From: Escarpia spicata
Lineage: Eukaryota > Annelida > Polychaeta > Sabellida > Siboglinidae
Length of the DNA: 64,000 nucleotides
Reading direction: 5' to 3'
Assembly: GCA_963995525.1 (NCBI GenBank)
Contig: OZ023206.1
Location: 65,093,790 to 65,157,789, forward strand
Under the pieces are notes generated by a model that searched no databases, was not told the origin of the DNA, and worked only from the letters and a program-made list of their open reading frames with translations. The translations under genes were made by a program, and so were the position numbers. Shown here one piece after another: positions 27,016 through 40,100 of this stretch; the stretch's first letter is position 1; each line of letters begins with the position of its first letter.

Positions 27016-28357
27016 GTCTATTCTTCCCACTGGTTCGCGTTTCACACCGGCATGAGGAGTTGTATTAGTAGTAGGTTGCAGTGGGAAATCTTTGCTGCGT
27101 GCTTTTTGTCATAACAACCCCGATAGATCGGAGCTGTATATGCCGTCCTTGGGACGCGCATCAAGGATATATTTGTCATCAAAAGGATGACCCATTGATT
27201 TGGGAGGGCTCTTATACTCCATGTTCTCACTCTCTCACACTTCACATCTCATTTCACCACCTATCTCCTGTCACCTGCGTCTATTCATTCTGTGATTCCA
27301 TTCTTCTATCTCTCTTCTCATTCTTTCTTTTCAAACCTGGCCTTGTTTGATCTCTCTCTCTCATATTCTTTGATTTTGCAATCCCTCTAATGGATTTTGC
27401 AATCCCTCCGATGAAGTTGATATTGTGCTCCCATCCTTTCCAATTTATCTTTTAGCATCTCTTCCTCATTCTTACTAGAAACTATCGAAGTATCTCCTTC
27501 TATCTGGGGTTTCTCTAGACTGATCTGAGCTGTTTCAAGTTATCCCAAAAGTGTGTAGTAGCGCTCGTGACTGTCGCTAAGTTAGCAATTTCTATTTTAT
27601 CTTTCTTCCTAAAATTAAATATCTTGGTAGCTTTTGTTGTGGACACCCCTGCTACTTCCATAACCTGTTATTTGTATAAGGTGATTGTAGACGTCTTGTT
27701 GACGTCTAGATGCGTGTAAATGTAAATATCAGTGTGTATATACGAGGTAAATGCCTATTGTTGAACTAAGTTAACCCAGCTGGACAAACGATTATACATC
27801 TCGGAACTTAAACCGAAGAAAATAAACAACTACTAACGTGTTTGGGTGAGAAAGAAAGAAACTACTCAAATATTTACGATCACAAAATAATAAACCGTAT
27901 CACGCCATATTTACGAGACAATTAGTCAGCGATAGTATCCAGTTGGTAGGTTCGGGAAGCTAACAACACAGTATAGCTTCACATAACCCAACCAAAAATA
28001 TAGTTACATTTATGTTGAAAAAGAATGTCATAAACACGATAAAGTAATAAAGAACATGAACACAAGTTAAGATAGAATTAAACTACATGACAAACTGTCC
28101 ACGATCCAAACACAACGACGTGGTTAAAGGGTTACACCCAGTTCTAGTCTGCCGGTAGTCGCGTAGCAACTGACAGCGACGCACAACGTTAACTGAATGC
28201 GGTCAGCGGCCACGCCCAGAAACTGGTTATGAAGACGCCAAAATTTATTTACTAAATTTCTTATAGATCATCTTCTTTCCACTGTCCTCCTCTAGATTTC
28301 TGATAATTATGTGTGACATAACATTTCAAATACTATTATTAAATAAAATATAAATTG
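27016..28357. other. No gene seen
   Basis: Contains a pyrimidine-rich stretch (about 27,225-27,480) with TCTC runs and a repeated TTTTGCAATCCCTC at 27,373 and 27,397. No exon is recognised. Confidence 0.45.
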
Positions 28358-29745
28358 AATAACATGATATTGTTTACCCTGCAATGATTACCAACTCATT
28401 ACGCAATACTGCGACTGACGTATGTATTTTTAGTTTATTCAACAATAGTCGTGGACGGTTTTGTTACGTTACTTGTATGATCTGTATAGTATAACATGCT
28501 TTTAATGGCATGATAAAAGTCACCCAATTTATCACAGCATTGTTGGATTACGTTGCATAGGTATGTCGTGACGTCACAAACGAATCGCTGTTTAACTGTG
28601 GAACTTAGTGGCGTGTGCCTATAATCCGTGTACGATAGGCAAGTCTTGGAGCGCATGGGCGCAATGACTAGAGCCACGGACTCTCAAACGAGAGAACCAG
28701 GGTTCGAATCGAATGCTGCCGTGTTGAACCTTGGGCAAGTTCGTTCATTCTACATTGCTTCTGTCCAGTCACTTGTACGAATGAGTACCTGGCTATAGAC
28801 AGTGGTGGATATGTGTGTACGAATAGTTTTCGCGCATTAATTGCAGCGTGAATGAATGCTTCCCAGAGAAGTCGAGATGTTGTTTGTTTGAACAGGTGCC
28901 AGGGAGTAAAGTGTAAAGCGCTTTGGACAGTCACAACGAGTGGATACTGCGCTATATAAGAACCCACCTTTACCTTTACCTTATACTCTACGCTCAGTAC
29001 GTTTTCTTTTACTAACTATTTGTACATTGCGTCACTAGAAGTGACCGGTTGCGTACTATTGCCTTGCAATGTTTTGAATTTCTTCTAATTACGCGCGCAT
29101 TAAACATTTCGTAATAAAACGTATTGACAAATATTTTAAAGAATTGTTGAATTGTATTCGTATTTAGTAGACTACATCCTGGTTAGTTTTTTTTTAGTTG
29201 CCAATGGCGACTGATCAAACAACTAATATCCGGAAAATATACCTGTAGTGTTTTGAAAAGGGATATATTTCAGGATTCAACCAGGGCGGTAGTCCATTTA
29301 TCCGGGATGAGTGTTATGCTACGCTTCATCAGAGAAGATAGAAAAAATACTCTGCAGATTGAGTACATAGACAAATCCACAAAGATAATCATGCAAGCCT
29401 GCAATAGTGTGATCTTTGGTTTCCCAATCCATCCAGAACATTTCAGTTTTAATTACATTTCAGTTTTAACTACATTTCAGTTTTAACGACATTGAAGATT
29501 GCGATTGAACGCAAATGTGTACAAAGTGTACAATAGCGCCTTTGTTTTCGCAGTGTAGCCTTAGATGACGTAGAACACAAGGTAGCTGTGCTAGCTGAAC
29601 AGTTATTATTTTGCCGTGTAAATGTGTTACGTCACTTGTTCTACTGCAATTTGTTAACAATGGTCAAATTTAAAACACGACATTATACAATATGCTCTTG
29701 TGTCGACGTGATTGAACAATTTATGGATTACAACTGTGCTTAAAA
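28358..29745. repeat. 1.4-kb dispersed block D, copy 2
   Basis: Same block as 1,003-2,402, at roughly 85-90% identity, with the SINE at the same internal place. Almost identical to 60,225-61,612 in unit 2. Confidence 0.85.
28650..28982 (+). mobile_element. tRNA-derived SINE inside block D
   Basis: B-box-like GGTTCGAATC at 28,701-28,710 after GGCGCAATGACTAGAGCC. The body contains GAGTACCTGGCTATAGACAG and the tail AAAGCGCTTTGGACAGTC then GGATACTGCGCTATATAAGA, ending in CCTTTA repeats. Confidence 0.65.
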
Positions 29746-30687
29746 CCAGACCCGGCAGGTAGATATGATTATTTTTTAATTTGTGCAAACAGTTCAATTT
29801 TTTCTATTCAATGAATGAAATGAGTCATACTGAATAAAATATATCTTGTACTTTTTTAGCCACACCACCCGTTTCCATGGTAACAAACAAAATGTCCGCC
29901 ATTTTCAGCAAATATTGGCAAAGTTGGGAACACTGCCATTTTTTATTGAACCTATATATATTTATAATTTTTGCAAATCCATGTTCTCTATACATTCGTT
30001 TGTGCAATGACCAGAGCATTTTTTGTAATGTTGTGTTTTGATTTTTTAAATAATTTGTTAATAAAATTACAGAAAAAAACCTACTTTTTTGGCAACAAAT
30101 ATGGCTATACCTTTGAAACTCTTTATACTTTAAAAACACTTTTTGATCATTGCACACAGTAGAATACTCTGAATGTAACAATGAAACTTTTATTTGAATA
30201 GCATAAATACGCGCAGATATATCCTTTTTCTAAATTCAGAAAACATGTTTTTGAGAAAACGGCTGTCAAAGATTTGTTGATCATAAATACTTCTGATACT
30301 TTCAAACTATGTCCCACATATATATTTCCTTTGGCATGATTATAGAAATGATTATCCTGAATATAACAATGTAACCATTATTTTGCTACCATAAGTACTC
30401 ACAGAGACATTCTTCCTGCAAATTTGATACATGAACTACCGCCATTTTGGACAGATTTTTTGATAATGTCTTCTTGAATAAAGCTTTCATCATAATTCAT
30501 CAATTTTTTTATGACACAAAATATGTCTTATTTGCAACTAATACTTATGTATTTTTCAAACTCTAATAATAAGTTGAATACAACACTTGAAACATTATTT
30601 GGCTAGCACAGAACATTACCTCTATTGCTTCATTATTTTCAGAGATACTTCCTGCAAAAGTGGTACATGGTTTTGAGAAAGTTGTTA
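29746..30687. other. No gene seen; very AT-rich
   Basis: A run of loosely repeated AT-rich phrases (for example GCCATTTT, TTTTGAGAAA, CCTGCAAA). It looks like old repeat DNA flanking the Mutator-like remnant. Confidence 0.4.
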
Positions 30688-30689
30688 TC

Positions 30690-31965
30690 AACTGAACTGA
30701 CAAAAGGAAGCGGTCAAGAGGGCCAACAGAGACAAGAGGGCCAAGAGGGCCAACAACATCACAAAGGTCCACTGAACATCAGACATGTAACGTTCAAACA
30801 AATCCACCAGCCAGGTATAACGGTCCTTCGGCCTCCTCAGTAAGCGTGCATCTGACCGGCGCTTCTTGCGTGCCTTCGCACCTTCTCTCTCTGCACGTTC
30901 TGCCTTGGCAATGCGTAGGTGGTCGTGTTTCTCCGCAAACACCTGTGTCAACTCGTTTGCTTCAATTTCCACTAAATCCATGACTTCTGCAAGTTGAGAT
31001 GCACCAGCAATGAACGACCCGACAGCACGAGCCGCTGCACACACGAGGCTCCGGTGACCATCAAAGACGGTCTTCGTACATCGGCTCCAGATGACTGAGT
31101 GTAAACACTCGTTGCTGTTCTGGGTCTTACCTTTCAACAGACGCTTTAGCAGTTCGGGTCGATCATGCGCTGATACACTGGAACCATGGCTTCGGCAACA
31201 TCATGGGCCAGCGGGTGCTTGACGTGATCGGCATAATGCGGAGTCTCCTGATCACTCGCTTCTGCTCGCTGGTAGAAACACCAGGAATCTTTGCCGCTTG
31301 GACATCGTGTGTGATGTGGGTCGTCGTCTCTGCTAACACAGTGAAAGAACGTTGCCCATGTTCGGTTGAGCATGTCGTCAACATATCCTGCACCAGCATT
31401 CAGGGCATACCTGTAATACTGCTACAGACCTTTGTGAGGCGACCCTCCCCACGCCCACCAAGCTTCTTCTCCTTCGCAAGCTTCAGGAGTGCAGTGCCCA
31501 TGCGCTTGTGGACATGGCTGAGGCATTCCTCTTTGTCAATCGTGACACCGATGGTTCAAGGTCGACAACTGCCCTGTGCCCCTTTGAGCATCCCAGTATA
31601 CATGAGATGGTGGCGGGACCACGGCTACTTGGCGGCCTCCATCTCCATGGCGTTGAAGCTGCCGTGAAAGTTGGTGCTGCAGTCATCTTGATGTTCTTCG
31701 TACTAAGCATCAAACGCTGCAGGGTCATCTGAATATTGGTGGCGCTTCAGGCTGCAGCTATGACAGTACGTCGACAAGACAATGTAGTCGACGACCAGCC
31801 CTGTGACTACTTCGATCACACCTTGCATCGACACGTGGCTACGCTTGCGCCATGTCCCATCAAAGCTCACCGTGATTGGCAAGCTTGGGCTGGTCCCTGG
31901 GAAAGTCAGGCTCCATCTCGTAGAGCATCGGTCGAAATTGACAATGTTGAGGTTTAGAAGTCACC
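30690..31965 (-). pseudogene. Mutator-like transposase, broken
   Basis: Reading the minus strand from about 31,960 in shifting frames: DGTWRKRSHVSMQGVIEVVT, GLVVDYIVLSTYCHSCSLKR, NFHGSFNAMEMEAAKW, then CVSRDDDPHHTRCPSGKDSW, VPVYQRMIDPN and GKTQNSNECLHSVIWSRC. These are, in order, the DGTW-type DDE core, the HCxS..H..CP..SWC region and the (K/G)TQNxNE(C/S)xHSxIW motif of the Mutator-like transposase family found in many invertebrates. At least three frameshifts and a stop (DA*YEEHQ) show it is dead. A Glu/Lys/Arg-rich C-terminus runs to about 30,760. Confidence 0.8.
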
Positions 31966-31998
31966 AGTGAGGTGAGTTGGCTGTGGACAAAGAGTGAC

Positions 31999-32105
31999 TG
32001 TGTGTGTGTGTATGTGTGTGTGTGCGCGCGCGCGCGCGTGTTAGAGTGAGTGAATATATATATATATATGTGTATATATATATATAAAATTATATATATA
32101 TATGC
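31999..32105. repeat. Compound GT / GC / AT microsatellite
   Basis: (GT)n, then GCGCGCGCGCGCG, then two AT runs. Confidence 0.95.
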
Positions 32106-32109
32106 ATAT

Positions 32110-33100
32110 GTAAACCCAAACACACACACCTACTTATGGATATATCATCAGGATCTGACTAAGACAATTCCCTAAGAGCGAATCAGAATAAAAAGGTAAT
32201 ATCAAATATTGCTAGGACAAATAAAAACATTCAATTCTCAATGATTAGTTAACCGATGTTCCCACATACAATATATTGGAATAACACAATTACTTTGATG
32301 CTAAAAGTTATAATAAATTATGGTAATAAATATGCCCATGACTAAGACTAAACTAGATCAGATTGTCAGCAATAGTGAATATGAGCAGGATCAGTCAGAC
32401 GTCAAAATCCCCGTATTACCTATCACATGTGTCGTCAGTAGGCAAACAATTTCCCTGATCATTGGCAGCCTTCAGTAGCTGGCACTCAGTGACGGACGAC
32501 TCCCGTCGTCGTCGATCAGCGTACTAGATCGCGGTGTCGGACTTGCTGACAGCGCAATAGCGCTCGTAGCTGTCACCTGCTTCGACCGTGGAATGCGTCG
32601 TTCACGCGCTTTCTGCAGTTGCCGCGGGTTGATTCAGATTGGGACTGTTTATTACCAAATAGCATTTAAAATGTACAACGAATTCTTGGCGTTGTGACGT
32701 CAACATTCATACACGTTAGACCCCCCTGTCCCCCAGCATGCACACGCAAAATATGCAATCAGAAACATTATGAAACTATGCTAAAACTAGAATAAATGTA
32801 AACCAAGGCCAACTGCAAACATATTTTAAGAGAGTCGTACATCTATTGACGTAAAGTGAACTTGGTAACATAATATTAATACCGTCTGAACATTACATAA
32901 ATAGTTAAAAAGTATACATGTAGTTAAATAAATAAATAAATTAGCTGACGATATAAGACTAAGTTAACAGTTAAAAAGTATGTACATACATGTAGTGAAG
33001 TTAGTAAATAAAAAAATAATAAAAAACAATAATAAAAAATAAATAACTTAGCATGGCGACACAACATCTAAACATACTAAAACATAGTATCATGGCATCT
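32110..33100. other. Spacer between units; no confirmed gene
   Basis: From 32,134 this is single-copy in the window. A GC-rich minus-strand open stretch at about 32,475-32,660 (includes NPRQLQKARERRIPRSKQ) could be an N-terminal exon of the Mutator-like gene; this is weak. The rest is AT-rich with TAAATAAATAAA runs. Confidence 0.4.
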
Positions 33101-33104
33101 CGCG

Positions 33105-33640
33105 GTTCACGTCACTCACAACCTGCGGATAAAAACTGTTTTTAAGTCTAGTGGTCCTTGTCTAAATACTTCTATAGTTCAAAGAGATGGTTGGCTGGGT
33201 GGGTAGTATCCCGTACAATGCTCTTGGATTTTCGCGCACAGCGAGCATGGTAAATAGATTCAATGGATGGCAACTCGCGCCCAATGATTCTAGATGCGCC
33301 CTTCACGATAACTTCTAGCCGTTGTTTCTCCTCCTGACTGGCGCGGCCAAACCACACTACACTCGAGAAAGTAAGGATACTTTCAATGTTTGCACGGTAG
33401 AAATATATCATAATCTCCTGATCAATGCAGAATCTCCTGAGCTGCCTCAGGAAGAACAGTTGTTGTTGTGCCTTTTTTCTAATGCACAGTGTGTTTGTGC
33501 ACCAGCTGAGATCGCTTGAAATTGTTGTTCCGATTAATCTAAAAGATTCCACCTGCTCGACCCCCACGCCATTTATCGAAAGAGGGTGGATGGGAGTCTT
33601 ATTGTTGATGATGCGTTTCTTGGGGGCCAAGATTATTCTT
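33105..33640 (-). mobile_element. L2-type LINE, 3' end of reverse transcriptase
   Basis: The minus strand codes for VEQVESFRLIGTTISSDLSW, KAQQQLFFLRQLRRFCIDQE, YRANIESILTFSSVVWFGRA, RLEVIVKGASRIIGRELPSI and DTTHPANHLFEL. After a break come LKNSFYPQVV-like residues. This is the highly conserved C-terminal region of L2-clade LINEs found in fish and many invertebrates. All upstream domains are missing. It lies in the spacer and so has no partner in either unit. Confidence 0.85.
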
Positions 33641-34046
33641 TATGTGATATTTGATTACTTTTGGTTGTGAGGTACTGCCATTCTCATAAATTATTTCGTT
33701 GACAATGTTTACGGATTCGACCCACGCCATGGTTCTTTATATTCGAACGTAGCAGCGTATTGCATCTTGGCTGGAAATCTACCAGCGAAAACCCGCGAAG
33801 GTCAAGCGGAAACCCTCGAATTCAAGCGGAACGTCACGAGACATCACGACGCTGTTTGCATACGGCGCGGACAAATCCGAATGCCTTATTAGGTAATGTT
33901 CGACGATTTTAGGTGGCATGTTTGAGACGTTGTGTGTGGAATACGGTACAAGGAAAAAAGCTAGATTTTATTTGCGCATAAGGTAACTATATTGACGAAA
34001 TACAATTGTTTATTTGCAAGTACATGTTATAATAAGTGACCTTTAA
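33641..34046. other. Spacer; no gene seen
   Basis: Non-coding, single-copy in the window, leading into unit 2 at about 34,047. Confidence 0.4.
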
Positions 34047-35105
34047 GGTCGCTTTAACTATATTACTATTAATACAATTTTAATTGGCACACTGGGACAA
34101 TTACATCATTATAACTAATTACAATATGGCAATAAACACGTTGTTTGTTCGCGGTACATTCACAGAGTAGCGCCTCTACTTATTTCACTGACCGATGGCG
34201 AAACAACGACGTGTCACCAACCAGTAGAATATGAAAGAGACATCTGGGACCCTAACACAGTATCGTCCCGTTCCAACTGTTACCATATAGACATGTACTG
34301 TCACCATGGAAATATAATACTGTGTTGTTCGCAAACCCTCAGGGGTCGCCACAAGCATTTCCCGCCATTTGCATCATGGCGCGAAACATGGACGTTCTAT
34401 CTGCTAGTAAATACGATTGTGTCACTTATTTACAGTGCAACAACAAGGCAGATTCCCGTTGAGAGTCACCAGAAATGTACCACTTATTGTGTCCTTCTTA
34501 CGGCAGTCAGGAGTCACCACACGAAATTCCCGCCTTTTGCACCATTGCGCGAAACAGCGACTTGTCGCCTGCCATCAAAACACTGGGCTTGTCAAACTCT
34601 CGTATCTCCCCGTCCACAAGTACAAGGACCCTGGAAGCGAAGGAAGGTCGGTGTTATTATATCAAAGTAGTATTTACCGGTACACAACAAGGACCCATAG
34701 GCGTCGGAACATGGTGAATATTGGAGGGACTGAAGTTCATAAAAACCCTTCAACTGCACCCATTGAGGTTCACAAAAACCTCCAACTGCGTCAATATTGG
34801 GGACAACACATACATTCAGCCCCCGCTTCCAAAGATATTCGAGGGGCTGCGCGGCTTAGTAGCAGTCGTAATTCTTTTATAATATGCCTCTAATTTAATT
34901 TATAATATACACTCAGTTCATGTAATATAAACGGAAGGTTTATTGGTGGAATACAGGAGGCAATACTTGCATTGCAAGATGGAGGAATGCAAAAGGTCAC
35001 GCTAACTTGACGCCGTTCATAGTGCGCCGAGCCAAAGGTATACCCGTCAACAATGGTACACAAAAGACAAATATCTGATACTGGGGCAGAGCACTCCAAA
35101 GTCCC

Positions 35106-35470
35106 CATTGTTTCGATAACCATAGGAGTATAAACAACTGTTAAATCCTTCAACAAATTGTACTGATATTTATCATTATATTTAGAACAGAAGATATGTC
35201 CATGACTAGAAATTGAATTCTTTTTTCCAAAGGTACATTTATTGAAGCAACGCGTGCAATCCCTACTGAAGAAGATTATAATTATTGTTTCGACACCTAT
35301 AACACCTTACGAGTATAAACAATTGTTAAATTACGGAATCTATTGATATTTATAATTATATTTAGAAAAGAAAATATGTCCATATTATAACTAGAAGTTG
35401 AATTCAATTTTTAAAGATACATTTAATGAAGCAACGCTTGCAATCCCTACTGAAAAAAGAAAATTATAAC
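35106..35470 (+). repeat. Local tandem duplication (about 180 bp, two copies), unit 2 only
   Basis: The stretch containing GAGTATAAACAA...ATATGTCCAT...GAAGCAACGC...GCAATCCCTACTGA occurs twice, at about 35,106-35,285 and 35,286-35,470. Unit 1 has it once (about 5,190-5,350). Confidence 0.8.
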
Positions 35471-35589
35471 GAAGTGACTATCTAAAAAGGAACGCCAAAT
35501 TCGTGTGATCGGATGTGAGCAATAATTGACCTTTTCTCAGCATGTTCCTTATAGCGAACGTCCACTGTAGAAAGTCTACTCGTTAGATA

Positions 35590-36004
<415 letters not shown>

Positions 36005-36218
36005 TTAGTCAAAATTACAATCCGATCCTAACCTTCGGCTGTTAACGATTTTGACCAACGATTGTTGTATGTTGCGCCTCTGAGCTCAGATTTCTGGTGA
36101 TTTACGCGCTATAGAAGTTAGAGAAGTTTGTCGTTACTATTGTTGAGAGTTGCACGATGTATAACCTGTTACTCAGTACTGGATAAAGACAACGTTTACA
36201 ATGACTAGTGTGCTACTG

Positions 36219-36245
36219 GTGCTGCTGCTGCTGTTGCTGCTGCTG
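36219..36245. repeat. Short (CTG)n microsatellite, unit 2
   Basis: About eight CTG repeats with one TTG interruption, against 18-19 in unit 1. Confidence 0.9.
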
Positions 36246-36479
36246 ATTACACTGATGACGAGACATTGAGAAACACAGTGCAGCTGATGGCGGCGGCGGC
36301 GGCGTCGGCAGCGGCGACGACGTCAAAGAAGAAGACGACGACGACGAAGAAGAAGAAGTAGCAGAACTATCCTACAGCTTAGATACATGAACACTTGTAT
36401 TGGAAGCGCGGTAACGACGGGAGAACTTAGAACATCGATAGCAATGTTGCACCCAACATTGATCCTGTCTCACACCTAC

Positions 36480-36646
36480 CTGAGCACCTCTCCCCCGTTG
36501 ACCAGCGTGTTATCGAGGCCGGCGGGGAGGGACGAGATGACGGCCTTTAGTCGCACCTGGTACAACACAGTCCACAGCTCGCTGTCACTATGTCGTCGAT
36601 ACGGGTCTAGGTTCTCATTGACCGTGACCGAGAACACCGTGGGATC
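36480..36646 (-). CDS. ABCC copy 2, exon d
   Basis: 167 bp, with the same splice sites as copy 1. It differs by VTVNENLDP (Lys in copy 1) and TLVNGGEVL (Gly in copy 1). Confidence 0.85.
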
Positions 36647-36894
36647 CTGGGGAGGTGAGACAGTGGGGCAGTGAGGGACATTACATACTACATAGTAATC
36701 GTAAACATATAATATAACCCGTAGTAGATGTAGTGGACATCGTCATTATTGTTATCACCATGGAAACTAGTAGCGAATGAAAACTAATAATTCTTAACCC
36801 AAAAATGTCCGTCTTTTAAGGCAGGTTTGATTATATTACTGTTAAATATATATATATATATATATATTTTAATGTACTGCACGCATGTTATTAG

Positions 36895-37121
36895 TGGTCA
36901 AATTCGAGTCGTTCAAGGACCGCGAGCTGGTACTGCAGGCGGCGAAGAAGAAACGGCCTCGTGGCATCTACGTGAATGAGGACTATTCGCAGAGGGTCAT
37001 GGCGAGGCGGAAAGAACTGCTACCAAAAATGATGAAGGCCAGGGAAGAGGGCAAATTCGCATATTTGTCATTTGACAAACTGGTGGTAAGAGAGCGATAT
37101 GATGTCGCAAACCGTGGTTAA
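36895..37121 (+). pseudogene. LINE ORF1, C-terminal fragment
   Basis: About 75 codons remain: VVKFESFKDRELVLQAAKKK, RGIYVNEDYSQRVMARRKEL and AYLSFDKLVVRERY, stopping at 37,121. This matches the C-terminal RNA-binding domain of LINE ORF1 proteins, which chaperone the element RNA. The upstream part was lost by 5' truncation at insertion, so this copy cannot make ORF1p. The ATG at 36,885 lies in flanking DNA and is not a real start. Confidence 0.75.
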
Positions 37122-37174
37122 ACTACCAAGTACCTGTTGACTATCCTGGCAAACGTTTTTGTGATGACTTAACC

Positions 37175-40100
37175 ATGGCGTCAACTATACAACAAAATGA
37201 CGAGTTAACGCCTCCGTATGATACACCGTTTGATTATAATGAACACTGTTACGAACACGATATTGATACTGATTGTTTGTTGTATAACGATTTGCCCACG
37301 CAATGTAAATACTACACCCCAGCACAATTTTCAACAAACTTTAGCAGTGTTGGCAAAAACCAGCCAATTAAACTGAGTATAATACACTTTAATGCTCGGA
37401 GTTTAAAAGCTAACTTACCCAAGATTAAAGATACTATCCAAAGCATGGAGTATAAATTTCATATAATTGCTATATCAGAAACGTGGCTTAAAGAAAACAA
37501 TTGGGACGGAAGTGAAGTAAACTGTAACGATGTCGTATTTTCGGGTTACAAACTGTACTGTAATTCCAGAAAAAACAAACACGGTGGCGGCGTTGCCATA
37601 TATGTGTGTGAATCTGTACTTAACAATTGCCAGTCTTCTGATATTTGTCTAAGGAATATATCGTATGCTGTTGATGACTGTTTTGAAAGCATCTTTATTG
37701 AGATACAAATTAGTAAACACGAAAAAATCAATGTCGGTTGTATGTATAGAGCACCAAATACCAGCATCAGCAAATTTAATGACAATCTCTCATTCATACT
37801 GGGAAATCTCACCAGCAAAATCGTGTATATATGTGGTGATTACAATATAGACCTATTGCACTGCGAAGAGCAAGCTGAATCAAAATATTTCATTGATCAA
37901 ATGCTCAGCTCTGGATTATATCCCTTGATCACCAGGCCCACACGAGTAACAAGCACGACTGCTAGTATAATATATAACATTTTCTGTTCTGAACTGTGTA
38001 GAAACAAAATGTGCGTCATTGTTTTAAGCGATGCTACAGACCATATGCCAAATTTCGTCCTGTGTGACAACAGCACTTATGCGGTTATTAACGATGATCC
38101 AACATATAAATATAACAGAACGTTAGATGAGGACTCATTAAACAAATTTAAGCACGATTTAAATTATGCAAACTGGGACACTGTAATGAACGAGTCAAAC
38201 CCTGATTTAGCATTCTCGCGCTTTATGCAAATACTAAATAATACTTATAACGATGCCTGTCCTGTAAAAACTACAACGTATTCAGGAGAGACAAAAAAGA
38301 ATGATAAACCTTGGTTATCAAGAGGGCTAAAAAACGCTTGCATAAAGAAGAATAACATGTACTTAGCGTTTCAAAAAAATATTACAGAATTAACAGAAAT
38401 CCGCTACAAAAATAAGTTAACAAAATTATTACGTCTAGAAAAGAAAAAATATTACAGAAAAAAACTCGACGATTGTAAGACTAATATAAGGGCAACTTGG
38501 AAAACTCTTAACAGCATAATAGGTAAAAGAAAATCTGATACCACATATTTGAAAAAGTTTCATGTTGGCGATAACATAGTAGTATTAGAAAATAAAGAAA
38601 TAGCTAATCATTTTAACAATTTCTTCGTCGATATAGGTACTAAATTATCCAACCTCATAGAACCCTGCCCGGGAACAAAGCCAACCGACTTTGTAAAACG
38701 TACTGTATCACAATCAATGTATATGTCCCCCGTTACTGAGCAAGAAGTACTCGAAATTGTATCTGGATGCAAAAGTAAAACTTCATACGGACCTGATGAA
38801 ATCAGCATGAAAACAGTTAAGCATGTAATAAAGCAAATTGTACAACCGCTAATCCACATTTTTAACAGATCTTTGATCAGCGGATCATTTCCAAATGATA
38901 TGAAATTAGCAAAAGTCATTCCTATATTTAAGTCAGGAGATCGTTTTCAGTTTTCTAATTATAGACCTATATCTCTCTTATCCCAATTTTCAAAAATACT
39001 TGAAAAAATATTCAACAAAAGGCTAAGGTCTTTCATTGAAACACAACACATATTGACAGATGGGCAGTATGGCTTCAGAAGTAATCACTCAACTTCACTA
39101 GCTTTAACAGAATTTGTCGAAAAAATTACATCCGCAATGGATAAATGCCAAAGCACGATTGGGGTCTTTATCGACCTAAAAAAAGCCTTTGACACTGTTG
39201 ACCACAACATACTGCTAAGTAAATTGCAATGCTACGGAATCAGGGGTCTGGCTCTGGCCTGGATAAAAAGCTACTTAACCAACCGTAGACAATATGTATG
39301 CTATAACAACAGTAACTCAGAACAAAAGGAAATCAAGTGTGGAGTCCCGCAAGGTTCAATCCTTGGCCCGTTATTATTTATTCTGTACATAAATGACATG
39401 TGTGAAGTCTCAAAATTGCTTGACATTATTTTGTTTGCTGATGATACAAACATTTTTTATTCCGCTAATAACACAGATGAAATAAGCACTGTTATTAACA
39501 ACGAACTAAAAAAACTAGACCTGTGGTTTCGAGCGAACAAATTATCACTTAATGTGAACAAAACACATTTTATAATGTTCAACAATAAAAAGCAACCTAG
39601 AACAGGTGTGAATATAGTTTTGAATGGGAAAAACATTGAGCAGGTATCATATACTAAATTCCTTGGAGTAACCATTGACGAAAACGTAACATGGAGAGAA
39701 CACATAAAAATGGTTGAATCAAAAGTATCAAAAAACATAGCAGTTTTGTATAAAACTAGGCATGTTCTTGATTGTCAAGCGTTACACACATTATATAATT
39801 CACTTGTTGAACCACATATGTCATATTGCTGTGAGATATGGGGAAATACTTATCAATCTAGACTTAGAAAACTATTTATGTTACAGAAAAAAGCTATACG
39901 GATTATTTATAATCATGATCATACATCTGTATTTTTCCATCTCTCAAACATGCTTAAATTTCATGATTTAGTTAAATACAAGACTATGATCATACTTTAT
40001 AAAGCAAACAACCATTCTTTAAATGGTCGTGTTCAAGCATTATTTGAACCAACCGCAGCTATCCACATACATGATACAAGACAAAGCAAACTGTTCTATG

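Noticed and set aside
28655..28725. Functional tRNA gene
   Set aside because: A B-box-like element is present, but the acceptor and anticodon stems do not pair properly and the sequence continues into a shared SINE body and tail.
31203..31667. 154-codon plus-strand frame
   Set aside because: Antisense shadow of the Mutator-like remnant; the motifs are on the minus strand.
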